A DNA stretch of 64,000 nt. Origin: Brevibacillus centrosporus (GTDB lineage: Bacteria; Bacillota; Bacilli; Brevibacillales; Brevibacillaceae). Of the stretch, positions 31,706 to 39,677 are shown piece after piece. The number at the start of each line of letters is the position of its first letter. Positions within the stretch are counted from its first letter, which is position 1. The notes under the pieces were generated by a model, which did not search any database, was not told the origin of the DNA, and worked only from the letters and a program-made list of their open reading frames with translations. The position numbers were made by a program, and so were the translations under genes. The stretch spans positions 124,001-188,000 of the forward strand of contig NZ_RHHP01000031.1 of assembly GCF_003710815.1 (NCBI RefSeq), written 5' to 3'.

Positions 31706-32122
31706 ATGGGCCAAATAAAAAAGAGCTACTCCCTTGAATTCAAACACCATGTAGTGGAAAAATTTGAACAAGGGGCTACATATAACGAGATTAAAGAAAC
31801 ATATGAGCTTGATTTGAGGATGTTCCGAAGATGGGTAAGGAAATACCGGGATAATGGCTTAAAAGGACTGGAAGATAGAAGGGGAACACCGCGAAAAACA
31901 GATAACACTTTTGAAAAGCTCCCCAAGAGAGAAAATACAAAGACTTGAAACAGAAATAGAATTCCTAAAAAAGCTCTTAGAAGACAGAAAGGGGGAAAGA
32001 AGGCAAGGGAGAAAGCGGTAGAATTTAAGATCATTGCAGAGATGGCAAAACGGTATCCTGTTTCTCTCCAAGTCCGGCTAAACGATATGAGCCCGGTTCC
32101 TTACCGAACTCAAATTACCTAG
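31706..32122 (+). pseudogene. IS3-family transposase remnant (orfA frameshifted, orfB core deleted)
   Basis: orfA starts at 31706 with MGQIKKSYSLEFKHHVVEKF and the helix-turn-helix LRMFRRWVRKYRDNGLKGLE. A run of four C residues at 31921-31924 shifts the frame, so the natural leucine-zipper end (EKIQRLETEIEFLKKLL) continues in another frame. orfB begins near 31995 in the third frame with EFKIIAEMAKRYPVSL, which is a normal orfB start, and then jumps to RLNDMSPVPYRTQIT before TAG 32120-32122, a normal orfB end. The DDE catalytic core of more than 200 residues is missing. The element cannot transpose by itself. Confidence 0.8.
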
Positions 32123-32193
32123 TATTCACTGAAACTAATGTATTAGACCTTGAAAATGTAGTTGTAGATTAAGAAAATAACGCTTTAAACTAA

Positions 32194-32604
32194 CTACTGA
32201 GTTAGTAAAAAACCACCATACATATCAACAGTCCAAATATTACCGTAATCTAGCCATTGTTTTATGTCCACTCTATATAACCATCTGTCCTTTGTTATAA
32301 CTAGTATGTGGCGATCATGTCCGCTCTTATTGATTGTTTGGAAAGATTCGATTTCTTTTTGCAAATGTTGTGCGAAAAAATTTCCGAGTACTTTTTTATA
32401 ATCTTTCCGATCTGATTCATCCTGTAATTCTATAAGCTTTTCTATCTCGAACTCCTCACCAGAATTAAAGTCATGAATCATGGAATATTGATCTACAAGT
32501 TTATCCCGATCAATAGCAGCATTAACATTCATTGAATTAAAGCGATCAACGGTTTCACAACCAAGTAAAAATAGGAATACTAGACAAGAAGTTGGTAATT
32601 TCAT
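32194..32604 (-). CDS. Putative lipoprotein, passenger inside IS remnant
   Basis: I do not recognise the family. The 136-residue product starts MKLPTSCLVFLFLLGC, a short signal peptide with lipobox FLLGC (Cys16), and has an acidic, Lys-rich mature part with no further membrane segment and a C-terminal YRVDIKQWLDYGNIWTVD. The ATG 32604 has AAAGGGTGGGG upstream. It lies between the orfB stop and the right inverted repeat of the IS remnant, on the opposite strand. It is visibly more AT-rich than its neighbours, which points to acquisition with the element. Confidence 0.7.
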   Translation of the reverse strand: MKLPTSCLVFLFLLGCETVDRFNSMNVNAAIDRDKLVDQYSMIHDFNSGEEFEIEKLIELQDESDRKDYKKVLGNFFAQHLQKEIESFQTINKSGHDRHILVITKDRWLYRVDIKQWLDYGNIWTVDMYGGFLLTQ

Positions 32605-32725
32605 TAATCCCCACCCTTTTCTAACTATTGCCATTTCACATCTAAACATAACATAAATTGGGTGTTTTTACCAAAATCATTATCGATAAAAAGTAATTCA
32701 ACTAACAGGCTCGATAGTTTAATAA

Positions 32726-32777
32726 AAACAGCGGTGAGCTTAAGACTTTATTATCAGGTCTTAAGTCGCCGCTGTTT
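32726..32777 (-). terminator. Long hairpin inside IS remnant, terminator-like on minus strand
   Basis: AAACAGCGG-x-GA-x-CTTAAGAC (32726-32746) pairs with GTCTTAAG-x-CGCCGCTGTTT (to 32777) with two mismatches. On the minus strand TTTTTATT follows. It would stop transcripts entering from the right side toward the lipoprotein gene. Confidence 0.55.
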
Positions 32778-32840
32778 CATGTATTGGTCATAGTCTAAAA
32801 CTCAATTTTCAACGAACACCTAAACGAGGGCTTGTTTCAA

Positions 32841-32860
32841 ACTGTCTACTTGACAGGGGT
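32841..32860 (-). repeat. Right terminal inverted repeat of IS3-family element
   Basis: ACTGTCTACTTGACAGGGG is the inverted partner of the left end at 31645-31664. Confidence 0.7.
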
Positions 32861-32910
32861 AAGACCAATTTACGGTTGAGGGCTTCTTTTCTATGTACGT
32901 CGTACGCCGT

Positions 32911-33096
32911 TTAGGTTGGTGTTTCCTCAATGAATTCTAGCTTGTGCAAAAAAGCTTCTTTGCTCGTAAAAATGAGCCGTTCTTTTCGTGGGGCCGTAAA
33001 GTAAACCACGATGTGCTCTGCATCGACATATTCCACAATGCCACGCTTTTTCGGCCGCTCTCGTGTCTTCACCGGTTTGTTCAACCAATCATCCAT
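32911..33096 (-). CDS. Small basic cytoplasmic protein of unknown function
   Basis: The 61-residue protein starts MDDWLNKPVKTRERPKKRG and continues with a beta-rich IVEYVDAEHIVVYFTAP. It has no membrane segment or known motif. GGAGG lies 7 nt before the ATG, which strongly supports translation. The compact strand-rich fold (GIVEYVDAEHIVVYF) could be an SH3-like or KOW-like barrel, but that is a guess. It is downstream of the PucR gene on the same strand but 40 bp away, and its transcripts would end at the outer repeat arm. Confidence 0.65.
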   Translation of the reverse strand: MDDWLNKPVKTRERPKKRGIVEYVDAEHIVVYFTAPRKERLIFTSKEAFLHKLEFIEETPT

Positions 33097-33138
33097 CTTT
33101 TTTCCTCCTGCTCATCACATGCACCCATTATAGCAGAC

Positions 33139-34788
33139 TTAAGAATGACGCCCAACGGCATGGACCGTCAAGGCGATCCGAAACAGCAGTTGGTCCTGTC
33201 CGCTTTCGGGATGAAGCCCTGTCAGATCGCGAATGAGCTGCAGACGATACTTGATCGTGTTTTTGTGTACAAAGAGACTTTTGGCTGCATCGACATGATT
33301 GCCATTCGCCTGAATAAAGACTTGCAGTGTTTGCAGCAGCTGCCCGTTTTTCTCAGCGTCGTATTGGACGATTTTACTGAGGCACTCCTCTGCGAGCACG
33401 CGGGCTTCTACGTTCGGCTGTTCGGCAAACAGGATGCGCTCCAGAGCGAGATCCCGATAGGATTGCATACGCAGCGGGGAGTGATCGCCCATAGTATGCG
33501 TATGGCTGTTTGTATGAAACGCGGTACGCAAGCTGATCTGTGCTTCCCGATAGCTTTCCGAGATGCCTTCCCAGCCGAGGTGATGGCGACCGATGCCAAT
33601 CGATATTGCTGGTATTACGTCGGTGGACAAGAGCGCTTGCTGCAACAAGGAGAAGATTTCGCTCTCCGCATGGCGGGCTTGCTGTTCAGCGAAGGGGACG
33701 AGCAGCAGAAGGTGATTGTTTCGATCGAGTCCTGATAAAATGCGATGGGGTGTTTTGGAGAAATACCTGTTGATCAGCTCGAGCAGCGAATGATTTTCCT
33801 GCCAGGAGGTCAAGGTCGTCTGGCTTGCCACATCGGCACGAAGTAATACGGCGAAATAGTGATCATCAAGCTCCCAGGCTACTTCTTGTGCCCTGCGAGT
33901 CACCACACTGCGCGGGCCGGCATGTCCGCTTACCAGCCATTGCAAAAAATCGTTGCGGAAGCGCTGATAGGTCTCATTCACCGTTTGCTGGCGCTGCATT
34001 TCGAGCGAGAGCAGTGCAGCACTTTGCTCGATGGCGACCTTTTCCCAGCTATGCAAATCGCGATGCAGGCCATCGATTAAAATGCCACCCTGTTTGTGTT
34101 GTCCGCATAGCAACCAGCGGAGGTAGGAGCCATTTTCCAGAGGTACAAGCGGTTGATTCATAATTGCAGGGGGAGCGGGGTGACCACATTGTCTCTCGAT
34201 CCAGGCGATGTTCTGGGACAGCTCTGAAAAAGGGGATGTCCAGTTCCACCGATGGGATGGCGAATAAATGGTGACGGACGCGTTCAATGCTTCTTGCAGC
34301 AGCTTCGCGAGCTGGCAGACGGGGGCACCGATCGTCAGATGCCGATGAAACCGCTCGTAAATGGCATGGGTTTGCTCAAGCTCGGATCGCTGCTTGTCAA
34401 CGATGTAGCGTACGACTGGGACGATTACGTCTGACCAAGCTTTTTCCATGGGAAAAGAGAGAATGGGCATCTGCTTCTGGGCTGCATGTTCGATGACAGC
34501 GAAAGGGAGGGACTCGATATAGCGCCCCAGTTTGATCGCGAGGCCGGGTGTTCCTACATCGGCTAGGGAATCGATGAGCTGGATCAGTCCTGCTTCAATC
34601 GTTTCCGTTTGCGAGAGAAAAGGAAAGCCGGTTGTCAGGACAAACTCTCCTTGGCGCAGCCAGCGATGGCCGTCAGGCGAGTCGAAAGAGGTAACGCCCA
34701 GCAGCTCTTTTTCCAAAAAGGCATCGCCAGCGAGGATTGCATTTTCGTCAAAGCCTCCGACTGCTATGAGTTCACGTACAGTGATCAT
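33139..34788 (-). CDS. PucR-family transcriptional regulator
   Basis: The 549-residue protein has an N-terminal PucR ligand-binding domain (MITVRELIAVGGFDENAILAG at the start; FAVIEHAAQKQMPILSFP near residue 105), a central GGDEF-like region and a C-terminal helix-turn-helix (VDAAKSLFVHKNTIKYRLQL near residue 505), as in PucR/CdaR regulators. PucR controls purine and allantoin use in Bacillus. ATG 34788 follows GGAGG by 6 nt. It is divergent from a symporter and two amide-bond hydrolases, which are likely its targets. Confidence 0.92.
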   Translation of the reverse strand: MITVRELIAVGGFDENAILAGDAFLEKELLGVTSFDSPDGHRWLRQGEFVLTTGFPFLSQTETIEAGLIQLIDSLADVGTPGLAIKLGRYIESLPFAVIEHAAQKQMPILSFPMEKAWSDVIVPVVRYIVDKQRSELEQTHAIYERFHRHLTIGAPVCQLAKLLQEALNASVTIYSPSHRWNWTSPFSELSQNIAWIERQCGHPAPPAIMNQPLVPLENGSYLRWLLCGQHKQGGILIDGLHRDLHSWEKVAIEQSAALLSLEMQRQQTVNETYQRFRNDFLQWLVSGHAGPRSVVTRRAQEVAWELDDHYFAVLLRADVASQTTLTSWQENHSLLELINRYFSKTPHRILSGLDRNNHLLLLVPFAEQQARHAESEIFSLLQQALLSTDVIPAISIGIGRHHLGWEGISESYREAQISLRTAFHTNSHTHTMGDHSPLRMQSYRDLALERILFAEQPNVEARVLAEECLSKIVQYDAEKNGQLLQTLQVFIQANGNHVDAAKSLFVHKNTIKYRLQLIRDLTGLHPESGQDQLLFRIALTVHAVGRHS

Positions 34789-34954
34789 TCCTATCCTCCT
34801 CTCGTTTCGTTCATTTATCGGAAATGGACAAAGGGAAGACCGTTTTTCTGGCAAATCGAACAAAGGAAAAGAGCGAATCTTTCGATAATCTTAGATTACA
34901 TGTCCCGAGTGTCCAACGGCAATGGGACAAATCGTACAAAACAGGGGGATTTGC
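34789..34954. promoter_or_regulatory. Divergent control region of PucR and symporter genes
   Basis: It contains TGTCCC (34901-34906) and its inverse GGGACA (34924-34929), 17 bp apart, and the heptamer GGACAAA at both 34826-34832 and 34925-34931. These are candidate PucR operator elements; no clear core promoter was identified. Confidence 0.35.
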
Positions 34955-35158
34955 ATGAAAGCTAGAGACTGGCTGGGCGTACTTCCGTTCGTAGGGATGC
35001 TGGGCGGCGTACCGTTTGTGAATCAAGTCGAACCATACGTGCTCGGAATGCCGTTTGTCCTGTTTTGGATCGTACTGTGGGTCGTATTGACGTCCGTGAT
35101 CATGGCGATCGTGAATCGGCTCGACCCTCGTACAAGAGAGGAGGAGCACCACGGATGA
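34955..35158 (+). CDS. DUF3311 small membrane protein, symporter partner
   Basis: The 67-residue protein has two hydrophobic segments (WLGVLPFVGMLGGVPF and FVLFWIVLWVVLTSVIMAIV) and a charged tail, as in DUF3311 proteins. These are typically encoded immediately before sodium:solute symporters, as here. ATG 34955 follows CAGGGGGA; an earlier in-frame ATG lacks a ribosome site. The stop overlaps the symporter start (ATGA), so the two are probably made in equal amounts and may form a complex. Confidence 0.88.
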   Translation: MKARDWLGVLPFVGMLGGVPFVNQVEPYVLGMPFVLFWIVLWVVLTSVIMAIVNRLDPRTREEEHHG

Positions 35159-36645
35159 ACAGTGCACTGATCATCATATTTGCGGTTCTTCTTCTGGCGA
35201 TTTATTCAGGCATCCGCGCACAAAAGGGAAAAGAAATGACCATGGAGCAGTGGACTGTAGGGGGAAGAGGCTTTGGTTCGATCTTCATTTTTCTGCTCGT
35301 GGCCGGTGAGATTTACACCACATTCACGTTCCTTGGCGGCAGTGGCTGGGCCTACTCCAAAGGAGCCCCCTCCTATTACGTTTTGTCCTACATCGCACTT
35401 GCCTACGTCATTTCCTATTGGCTCCTGCCGCCGATCTGGCGCTATGCCAAGCAGCACAGACTCGTCTCCCAATCCGATTTTTTTGTCAGCAAATACAACA
35501 GTCCCATTCTCGGCATTTTGGTCGCGGCCGTAGGGGTTATCGCGATCATCCCCTATTTGATCCTGCAGTTTAAGGGACTTGGCATCATCGTCTCCGAAGC
35601 TTCCTATGGATCCATTTCACCGGCGGCAGCGGTATGGATCGGTGTAATCGGCGTTACCATCTACGTCATGATCTCCGGTATCCATGGCTCCGCGTGGACG
35701 GCTGCTATCAAAGATATTCTGATCTTTTTTGTCGTGGTCTTCATGGGTCTGTACTTGCCTTTTCACTACTACGGTGGGATAAAACCCATGTTTGAAGCAG
35801 TGGAAGCGGCAAATCCCGGGTTCCTGACGTTCCCTGATGAAGGGCTGAGCGTCTCTTGGTACATTTCCACTGTGCTGGTGACGGTTTTTGGTTTTTACAT
35901 GTGGCCCCACACTTTTGGTTCCGTCTTCTCCGCGAAGAACGAAAATGTATTTCGCAAAAATACGGTGATGCTTCCGCTGTATACGATCATGCTGCTGTTT
36001 GTTTTTTTTGTCGGCTTTACTGCGATCCTGCAAGTTCCTGGACTGAAAGGTGCAGATGGCGACCTGTCCCTTTTGCGGCTGTCTTTAAAGACCTTTGATC
36101 CATGGATCGTCGGTGTGATTGGAGCTGCAGGACTCTTGACTGCACTCGTACCGGGATCGATGCTGCTCATGACCGCAGCCACACTGCTTGCGAAGAACGT
36201 ATACAAAGTCATGGCCCCTGCAGCTTCGGAGGCACGGGTAGCCAAGGTAGCGAAGCTGTTGGTGCCAGTCCTGTCTCTAATCTCTCTGTATTTTACGCTA
36301 AGCGGTGGGGATACCCTCGTGACGCTGCTGTTGATGGGGTACAGTCTGGTCACACAGCTGTTTCCCGCCTTGCTGTTTAGCCTACATAGGCAGCCATGGG
36401 TCAATAAATACGGAGCCTTTGCCGGTATAACAGCCGGTGTGCTGACTGTAGCGTACGTGACGATTTCGAAAGTGACGATCGCCAGCGTATTTCCGAACTG
36501 GCCGGCTGTGATCCAGGATCTAAACATCGGAGTGATTGCTCTGTTGGTCAATATCATCGTCATGTTTGGTGTGACGTTCGTGACCCGCACGTTGCTCACA
36601 ACTGGCCGTCATCCGGCGAACGCGGAGGGGACCCCGACAATCTGA
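35155..36645 (+). CDS. Sodium:solute symporter (SSS family)
   Basis: The 496-residue protein has about 13 membrane segments and the SSS core: GRGFGSIFIFLLVAGEIYTT near residue 40, GIHGSAWTAAIKDILIFF near residue 178 and AAGLLTALVPGSMLLMTAAT near residue 325. It should import a solute with sodium. The closest functional hints are its neighbours (PucR regulator, YtcJ-like amidohydrolase, carbamoylase-type hydrolase), which suggest a ureide, hydantoin, purine derivative or amide. ATG 35155 overlaps the DUF3311 stop; the frame opens 30 codons upstream without support. Confidence 0.92.
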   Translation: MNSALIIIFAVLLLAIYSGIRAQKGKEMTMEQWTVGGRGFGSIFIFLLVAGEIYTTFTFLGGSGWAYSKGAPSYYVLSYIALAYVISYWLLPPIWRYAKQHRLVSQSDFFVSKYNSPILGILVAAVGVIAIIPYLILQFKGLGIIVSEASYGSISPAAAVWIGVIGVTIYVMISGIHGSAWTAAIKDILIFFVVVFMGLYLPFHYYGGIKPMFEAVEAANPGFLTFPDEGLSVSWYISTVLVTVFGFYMWPHTFGSVFSAKNENVFRKNTVMLPLYTIMLLFVFFVGFTAILQVPGLKGADGDLSLLRLSLKTFDPWIVGVIGAAGLLTALVPGSMLLMTAATLLAKNVYKVMAPAASEARVAKVAKLLVPVLSLISLYFTLSGGDTLVTLLLMGYSLVTQLFPALLFSLHRQPWVNKYGAFAGITAGVLTVAYVTISKVTIASVFPNWPAVIQDLNIGVIALLVNIIVMFGVTFVTRTLLTTGRHPANAEGTPTI

Positions 36646-36690
36646 TCTTCCGACGATAAAAGCGAGGCAGTGAAAAGGAGAGGTAAATAA

Positions 36691-38313
36691 ATGGCAGATA
36701 CTGTGTTTCTCAATGGACAAGTCATTACTGTGGCGCAAGACAATTCCGTGGCAGAAGCGGTCGCGGTACGTGGCAACCGGATTATAGCTGTCGGGACCAA
36801 CGCCGAAGTGGAGTCCTATATCAGCCCCCGGACGAAGGTCATAGATTTGCAAGGGAAGAGCCTCCTGCCAGGCTTTATCGATGCTCACCTGCACATCACG
36901 ATCTACGGTACGAACAAGCTCGGGGTAGATTGCAAGGCTCGTTCCATCGCTTCGATTAGCGACCTGCTGGAGGCTCTCAGGGACCAAGCACAAAAGACTC
37001 CAAAAGGCCAGTGGGTCAGAGCATGCGGCTTTGATGAGAGCCTCATGATCGAAAAACGCTATCCCACCCTAGCAGAGCTGGACGAAGTGTCCACAGAGCA
37101 TCCGATTTTTGTCATGCGGACATGCGCCCATCACTCGATTGCCAATTCCATGGCGATGGGAATCGCGGGATACGACCGGGATACACCTGATCCCCAAGGG
37201 GGAAGAATTGATCGGGATGCAGCCGGAGCATTGACAGGTTTTCTCGTTGAAACGGCGCATATGAAGATGTTTGAGCTCGCGGCCTTTACAGAAGAAGAGT
37301 ACAAAGAAGGGCTGCGATTGGCCTCCGAGGATTTTGTCGCTCACGGCATCACGAGTGTGCATGACGCGGGCGGGTACGGGCCGGACAACTACAGGGCGAT
37401 GCAAAAGGCAGTCCAAGCAGGGGACGTAAAGGTGAGGATTTACGCCATGATATGTGCGCTCAATCAATCGGAGGATTTCGTTCGCAAGATGATTGATGCG
37501 GGAATGGTGACCGGCACCGGAGATGAACGCTTTCGAATCGGGCCAGCGAAGGTCTTTACAGACGGGGCGAGCATTGCACCCACGATGGCGATGCGCGAAC
37601 CTTTCGACAGCAGACCGGATGATTGCGGAATTCTCTACTACGAACAGGACGAGTTGAATACGATTTTAGGAGAGGCGCATGCGAAAGGTTTCCAGATCAC
37701 AGCGCATGCGCAAGGGGACAAAGCGATTGAGATGCTGCTGAACTGCTTTGAGGCGGCGTTGGCAGCGCATCCGCGTGAAAATCACCGGCATCGGATTGAG
37801 CATGCAGGTGTATCAGCCCCGGACTTGATGGAAAGGATGGCTCGTTTGCAAGTTGTGCCGATCCCCAATCCCGCCTTTATTTACGACTACGGTGACTCCT
37901 ATGTAACGAATATCGGGAAGCGGGCGGGGTATATGTTCCCTGCGCGTGATCAGATCGACCACGGCATCATCGCAGCTGGCGCATCTGACAGTCCGGTAAC
38001 GAATTTTCATCCGTTAATCGGCATTCATGCGGCCGTCAACCGTTTGAGCAAAACGGGGCAAGAGGTCGGTGTCAATCAGCGGGTCAGTGTGATGGAAGCG
38101 ATCCGGATGTTTACCTGGAACGGAGCGTACGCCAGCTTTGAAGAGGGGGTGAAAGGAAGTGTTGAAGCAGGAAAATTAGCGGATCTGATCGTGCTGGATG
38201 ATTGCATTCTCGATACGCCGAATGAGAAGATCAAGGACTTACGCGTGGAAATGACCATGATTGACGGAGAGCTTGTTTATCAAAAGCAAGACGAGGAGGT
38301 CATGCAGTCTTGA
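36691..38313 (+). CDS. YtcJ-like metal-dependent amidohydrolase
   Basis: A 540-residue amidohydrolase-3 family enzyme. The metal motif GFIDAHLHI (H-x-H) is near residue 65, ITAHAQGDKAIEML near residue 330 gives another His, HRIEHAGVS near residue 367 a third, and AAGASDSPVTNFHPL near residue 428 the catalytic Asp. The N- and C-terminal strands form the composite beta domain. Relatives hydrolyse formamides, N-acyl or ring amides. An AAAGGAGAGG ribosome site precedes the ATG. Its stop overlaps the start of the next hydrolase gene. Confidence 0.9.
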   Translation: MADTVFLNGQVITVAQDNSVAEAVAVRGNRIIAVGTNAEVESYISPRTKVIDLQGKSLLPGFIDAHLHITIYGTNKLGVDCKARSIASISDLLEALRDQAQKTPKGQWVRACGFDESLMIEKRYPTLAELDEVSTEHPIFVMRTCAHHSIANSMAMGIAGYDRDTPDPQGGRIDRDAAGALTGFLVETAHMKMFELAAFTEEEYKEGLRLASEDFVAHGITSVHDAGGYGPDNYRAMQKAVQAGDVKVRIYAMICALNQSEDFVRKMIDAGMVTGTGDERFRIGPAKVFTDGASIAPTMAMREPFDSRPDDCGILYYEQDELNTILGEAHAKGFQITAHAQGDKAIEMLLNCFEAALAAHPRENHRHRIEHAGVSAPDLMERMARLQVVPIPNPAFIYDYGDSYVTNIGKRAGYMFPARDQIDHGIIAAGASDSPVTNFHPLIGIHAAVNRLSKTGQEVGVNQRVSVMEAIRMFTWNGAYASFEEGVKGSVEAGKLADLIVLDDCILDTPNEKIKDLRVEMTMIDGELVYQKQDEEVMQS

Positions 38314-39560
38314 ACGTAAAAGCGAGGACTCTCACCATAAATCAGGATCGGCTGCAAAAACGGATTCAGGAATTAGCCCAAATTGGGAAAATAGGCGAAA
38401 CGGGTGTTTGCCGTCTGGCGCTGTCTCCGGAAGATCGCGCTGGGGTAGACCTGGTTCGGAGCTGGATGGACGAAGCAGGGATGCAGACACGCATCGATGA
38501 CTTTGGTAATTTGATCGGGCGGGTAAATGGGCGCAACTCAGACGCTCCGCTCCTGATGATCGGCTCACATATCGACTCTCAGCCGTACGGTGGGCAATAT
38601 GATGGAGTCATAGGTGTGCTGGGAGCATTGGAAGTGGTACAGACCATGCGGGAGCAGTCTCTCGTCCCGGAACAGAGCATTGAGGTGATCGCGTTTTGCG
38701 ATGAGGAAGGCTGCCGCTTCCAGAAAGGACTGTTCGGCTCTCGCGGCATTTTGAACCGGCTTGAGCCTGGTGAGCTTGAGCGAACCGACAAAAACGGCGT
38801 GACCCGCAGGCAAGCTCTGATCGAATTTGGTTGTGACCCTGATGCTTTGGAGGGCTCTGTTTACCCGGAAGGCAGCATTGGAGCTTTCTTGGAGCTGCAC
38901 ATTGAGCAAGGCCCGATCCTTGATAGCGCGGATGAAGCGGTGGGAATCGTGTCTGCCATTTCGGGTCCGCTGTGGTGGACGGTAGAATTGACAGGCTTTG
39001 CAGGTCACGCGGGCTCCGTGCCGATGAATATGCGGCAGGACGCACTGCTTGGTGCCGCCAAGGTCATCGTAGCAGTCAATGAACTGGCTAGGCTGGACCC
39101 TGCTGCACCGACAGTCGGTACCGTTGGTCATCTCGAGGTGTTCCCGGACTCGCGCAATATCATTCCGGAACGGGTGCGTTTCACGGTCGATCTGCGGGAC
39201 ATCGACCTGGAGCGTCGAAACGAGCGGGAACAAGCATTGCGGGAGGTGATCGAGCTGGCTGCGATGGAGGGGGGGCTGAAGTACACGATCACTGAAGATA
39301 CAAACAGTGATCCGCGCTATTGTGCGAGCTGGATCAAAGACATCATACGCGAGGAAAGCAAAGCGATGGGGATTGAGCCGCGTGAGCTGATGAGCGGACC
39401 TTTCCATGACGCGCTGGCCCTTTCTTACGTATGTGACTACGGCATGATCTTCGTGCGCTGCAAAGACGGCATCAGCCATAATCCTCAGGAGTTTTCCACC
39501 TATGAGGATATCGCTCTTGGCACCGAGCTGCTGTACAAAACGGTATTGCGAATAATTTGA
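38310..39560 (+). CDS. M20-like carbamoylase / allantoate amidohydrolase-type hydrolase
   Basis: The 416-residue enzyme belongs to the N-carbamoyl-L-amino-acid amidohydrolase / allantoate amidohydrolase group. Di-metal ligands are seen in IGSHIDSQPYGGQYDGVIG (His and Asp, residue 85), AFCDEEGCRF (Glu pair, residue 130), LHIEQGPILD (His, residue 195) and GPFHDALAL (His, residue 370). It should release carbamoyl or ureido nitrogen. The start is TTG 38310, 11 nt after GAGGAGG and overlapping the upstream stop. With the symporter and amidohydrolase it forms a probable PucR-controlled ureide or amide pathway. Confidence 0.9.
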   Translation: MNVKARTLTINQDRLQKRIQELAQIGKIGETGVCRLALSPEDRAGVDLVRSWMDEAGMQTRIDDFGNLIGRVNGRNSDAPLLMIGSHIDSQPYGGQYDGVIGVLGALEVVQTMREQSLVPEQSIEVIAFCDEEGCRFQKGLFGSRGILNRLEPGELERTDKNGVTRRQALIEFGCDPDALEGSVYPEGSIGAFLELHIEQGPILDSADEAVGIVSAISGPLWWTVELTGFAGHAGSVPMNMRQDALLGAAKVIVAVNELARLDPAAPTVGTVGHLEVFPDSRNIIPERVRFTVDLRDIDLERRNEREQALREVIELAAMEGGLKYTITEDTNSDPRYCASWIKDIIREESKAMGIEPRELMSGPFHDALALSYVCDYGMIFVRCKDGISHNPQEFSTYEDIALGTELLYKTVLRII

Positions 39561-39567
39561 GAGCTTC

Positions 39568-39601
39568 TCGCCCATCTTAATCCGAGGTGGGCGATTTTTT
39601 T
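39568..39601 (+). terminator. Intrinsic terminator of the symporter operon
   Basis: TCGCCCA (39568-39574) pairs with TGGGCGA (39588-39594), with CT/AG extending the stem over a bulge, followed by seven T residues. Confidence 0.85.
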
Positions 39602-39677
39602 GTACACTCATAAGCGAGACATTATGGTAGCTTTTTGCTATATTTTAGTCATGTAGAAAAAGAAGGAGTGTAGTGGC

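Larger units (their letters stand above)
31622..32885. mobile_element. Decayed IS3-family element with passenger gene, including flanking outer repeats
   Basis: The inner inverted repeats are CCCCTTTAAGTAGACAGT (from 31646) and, reversed, ACTGTCTACTTGACAGGGG (to 32859). They differ by a two-base change and one indel, and homology continues inward to AAAGCCCT/AGGGCTTGTTT. Between them are a frameshifted orfA, an orfB reduced to its two ends and an unrelated lipoprotein gene, about 1.2 kb in all. An outer pair of repeats, AAGCCCTCTACC (31622) and GGTTGAGGGCTT (32874), may be the original terminator stem into which the element inserted, or part of the element. No convincing target duplication is seen. 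Confidence 0.8.
32605..32910. other. Non-coding stretch: lipoprotein upstream region, long hairpin, IS right end
   Basis: No gene is seen. From 32605 to 32725 the sequence is AT-rich and probably holds the lipoprotein promoter. The hairpin at 32726-32777 follows, then the IS right inverted repeat at 32841-32860 and the outer repeat arm at 32874-32885, ending before the 61-residue gene. Confidence 0.6.
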
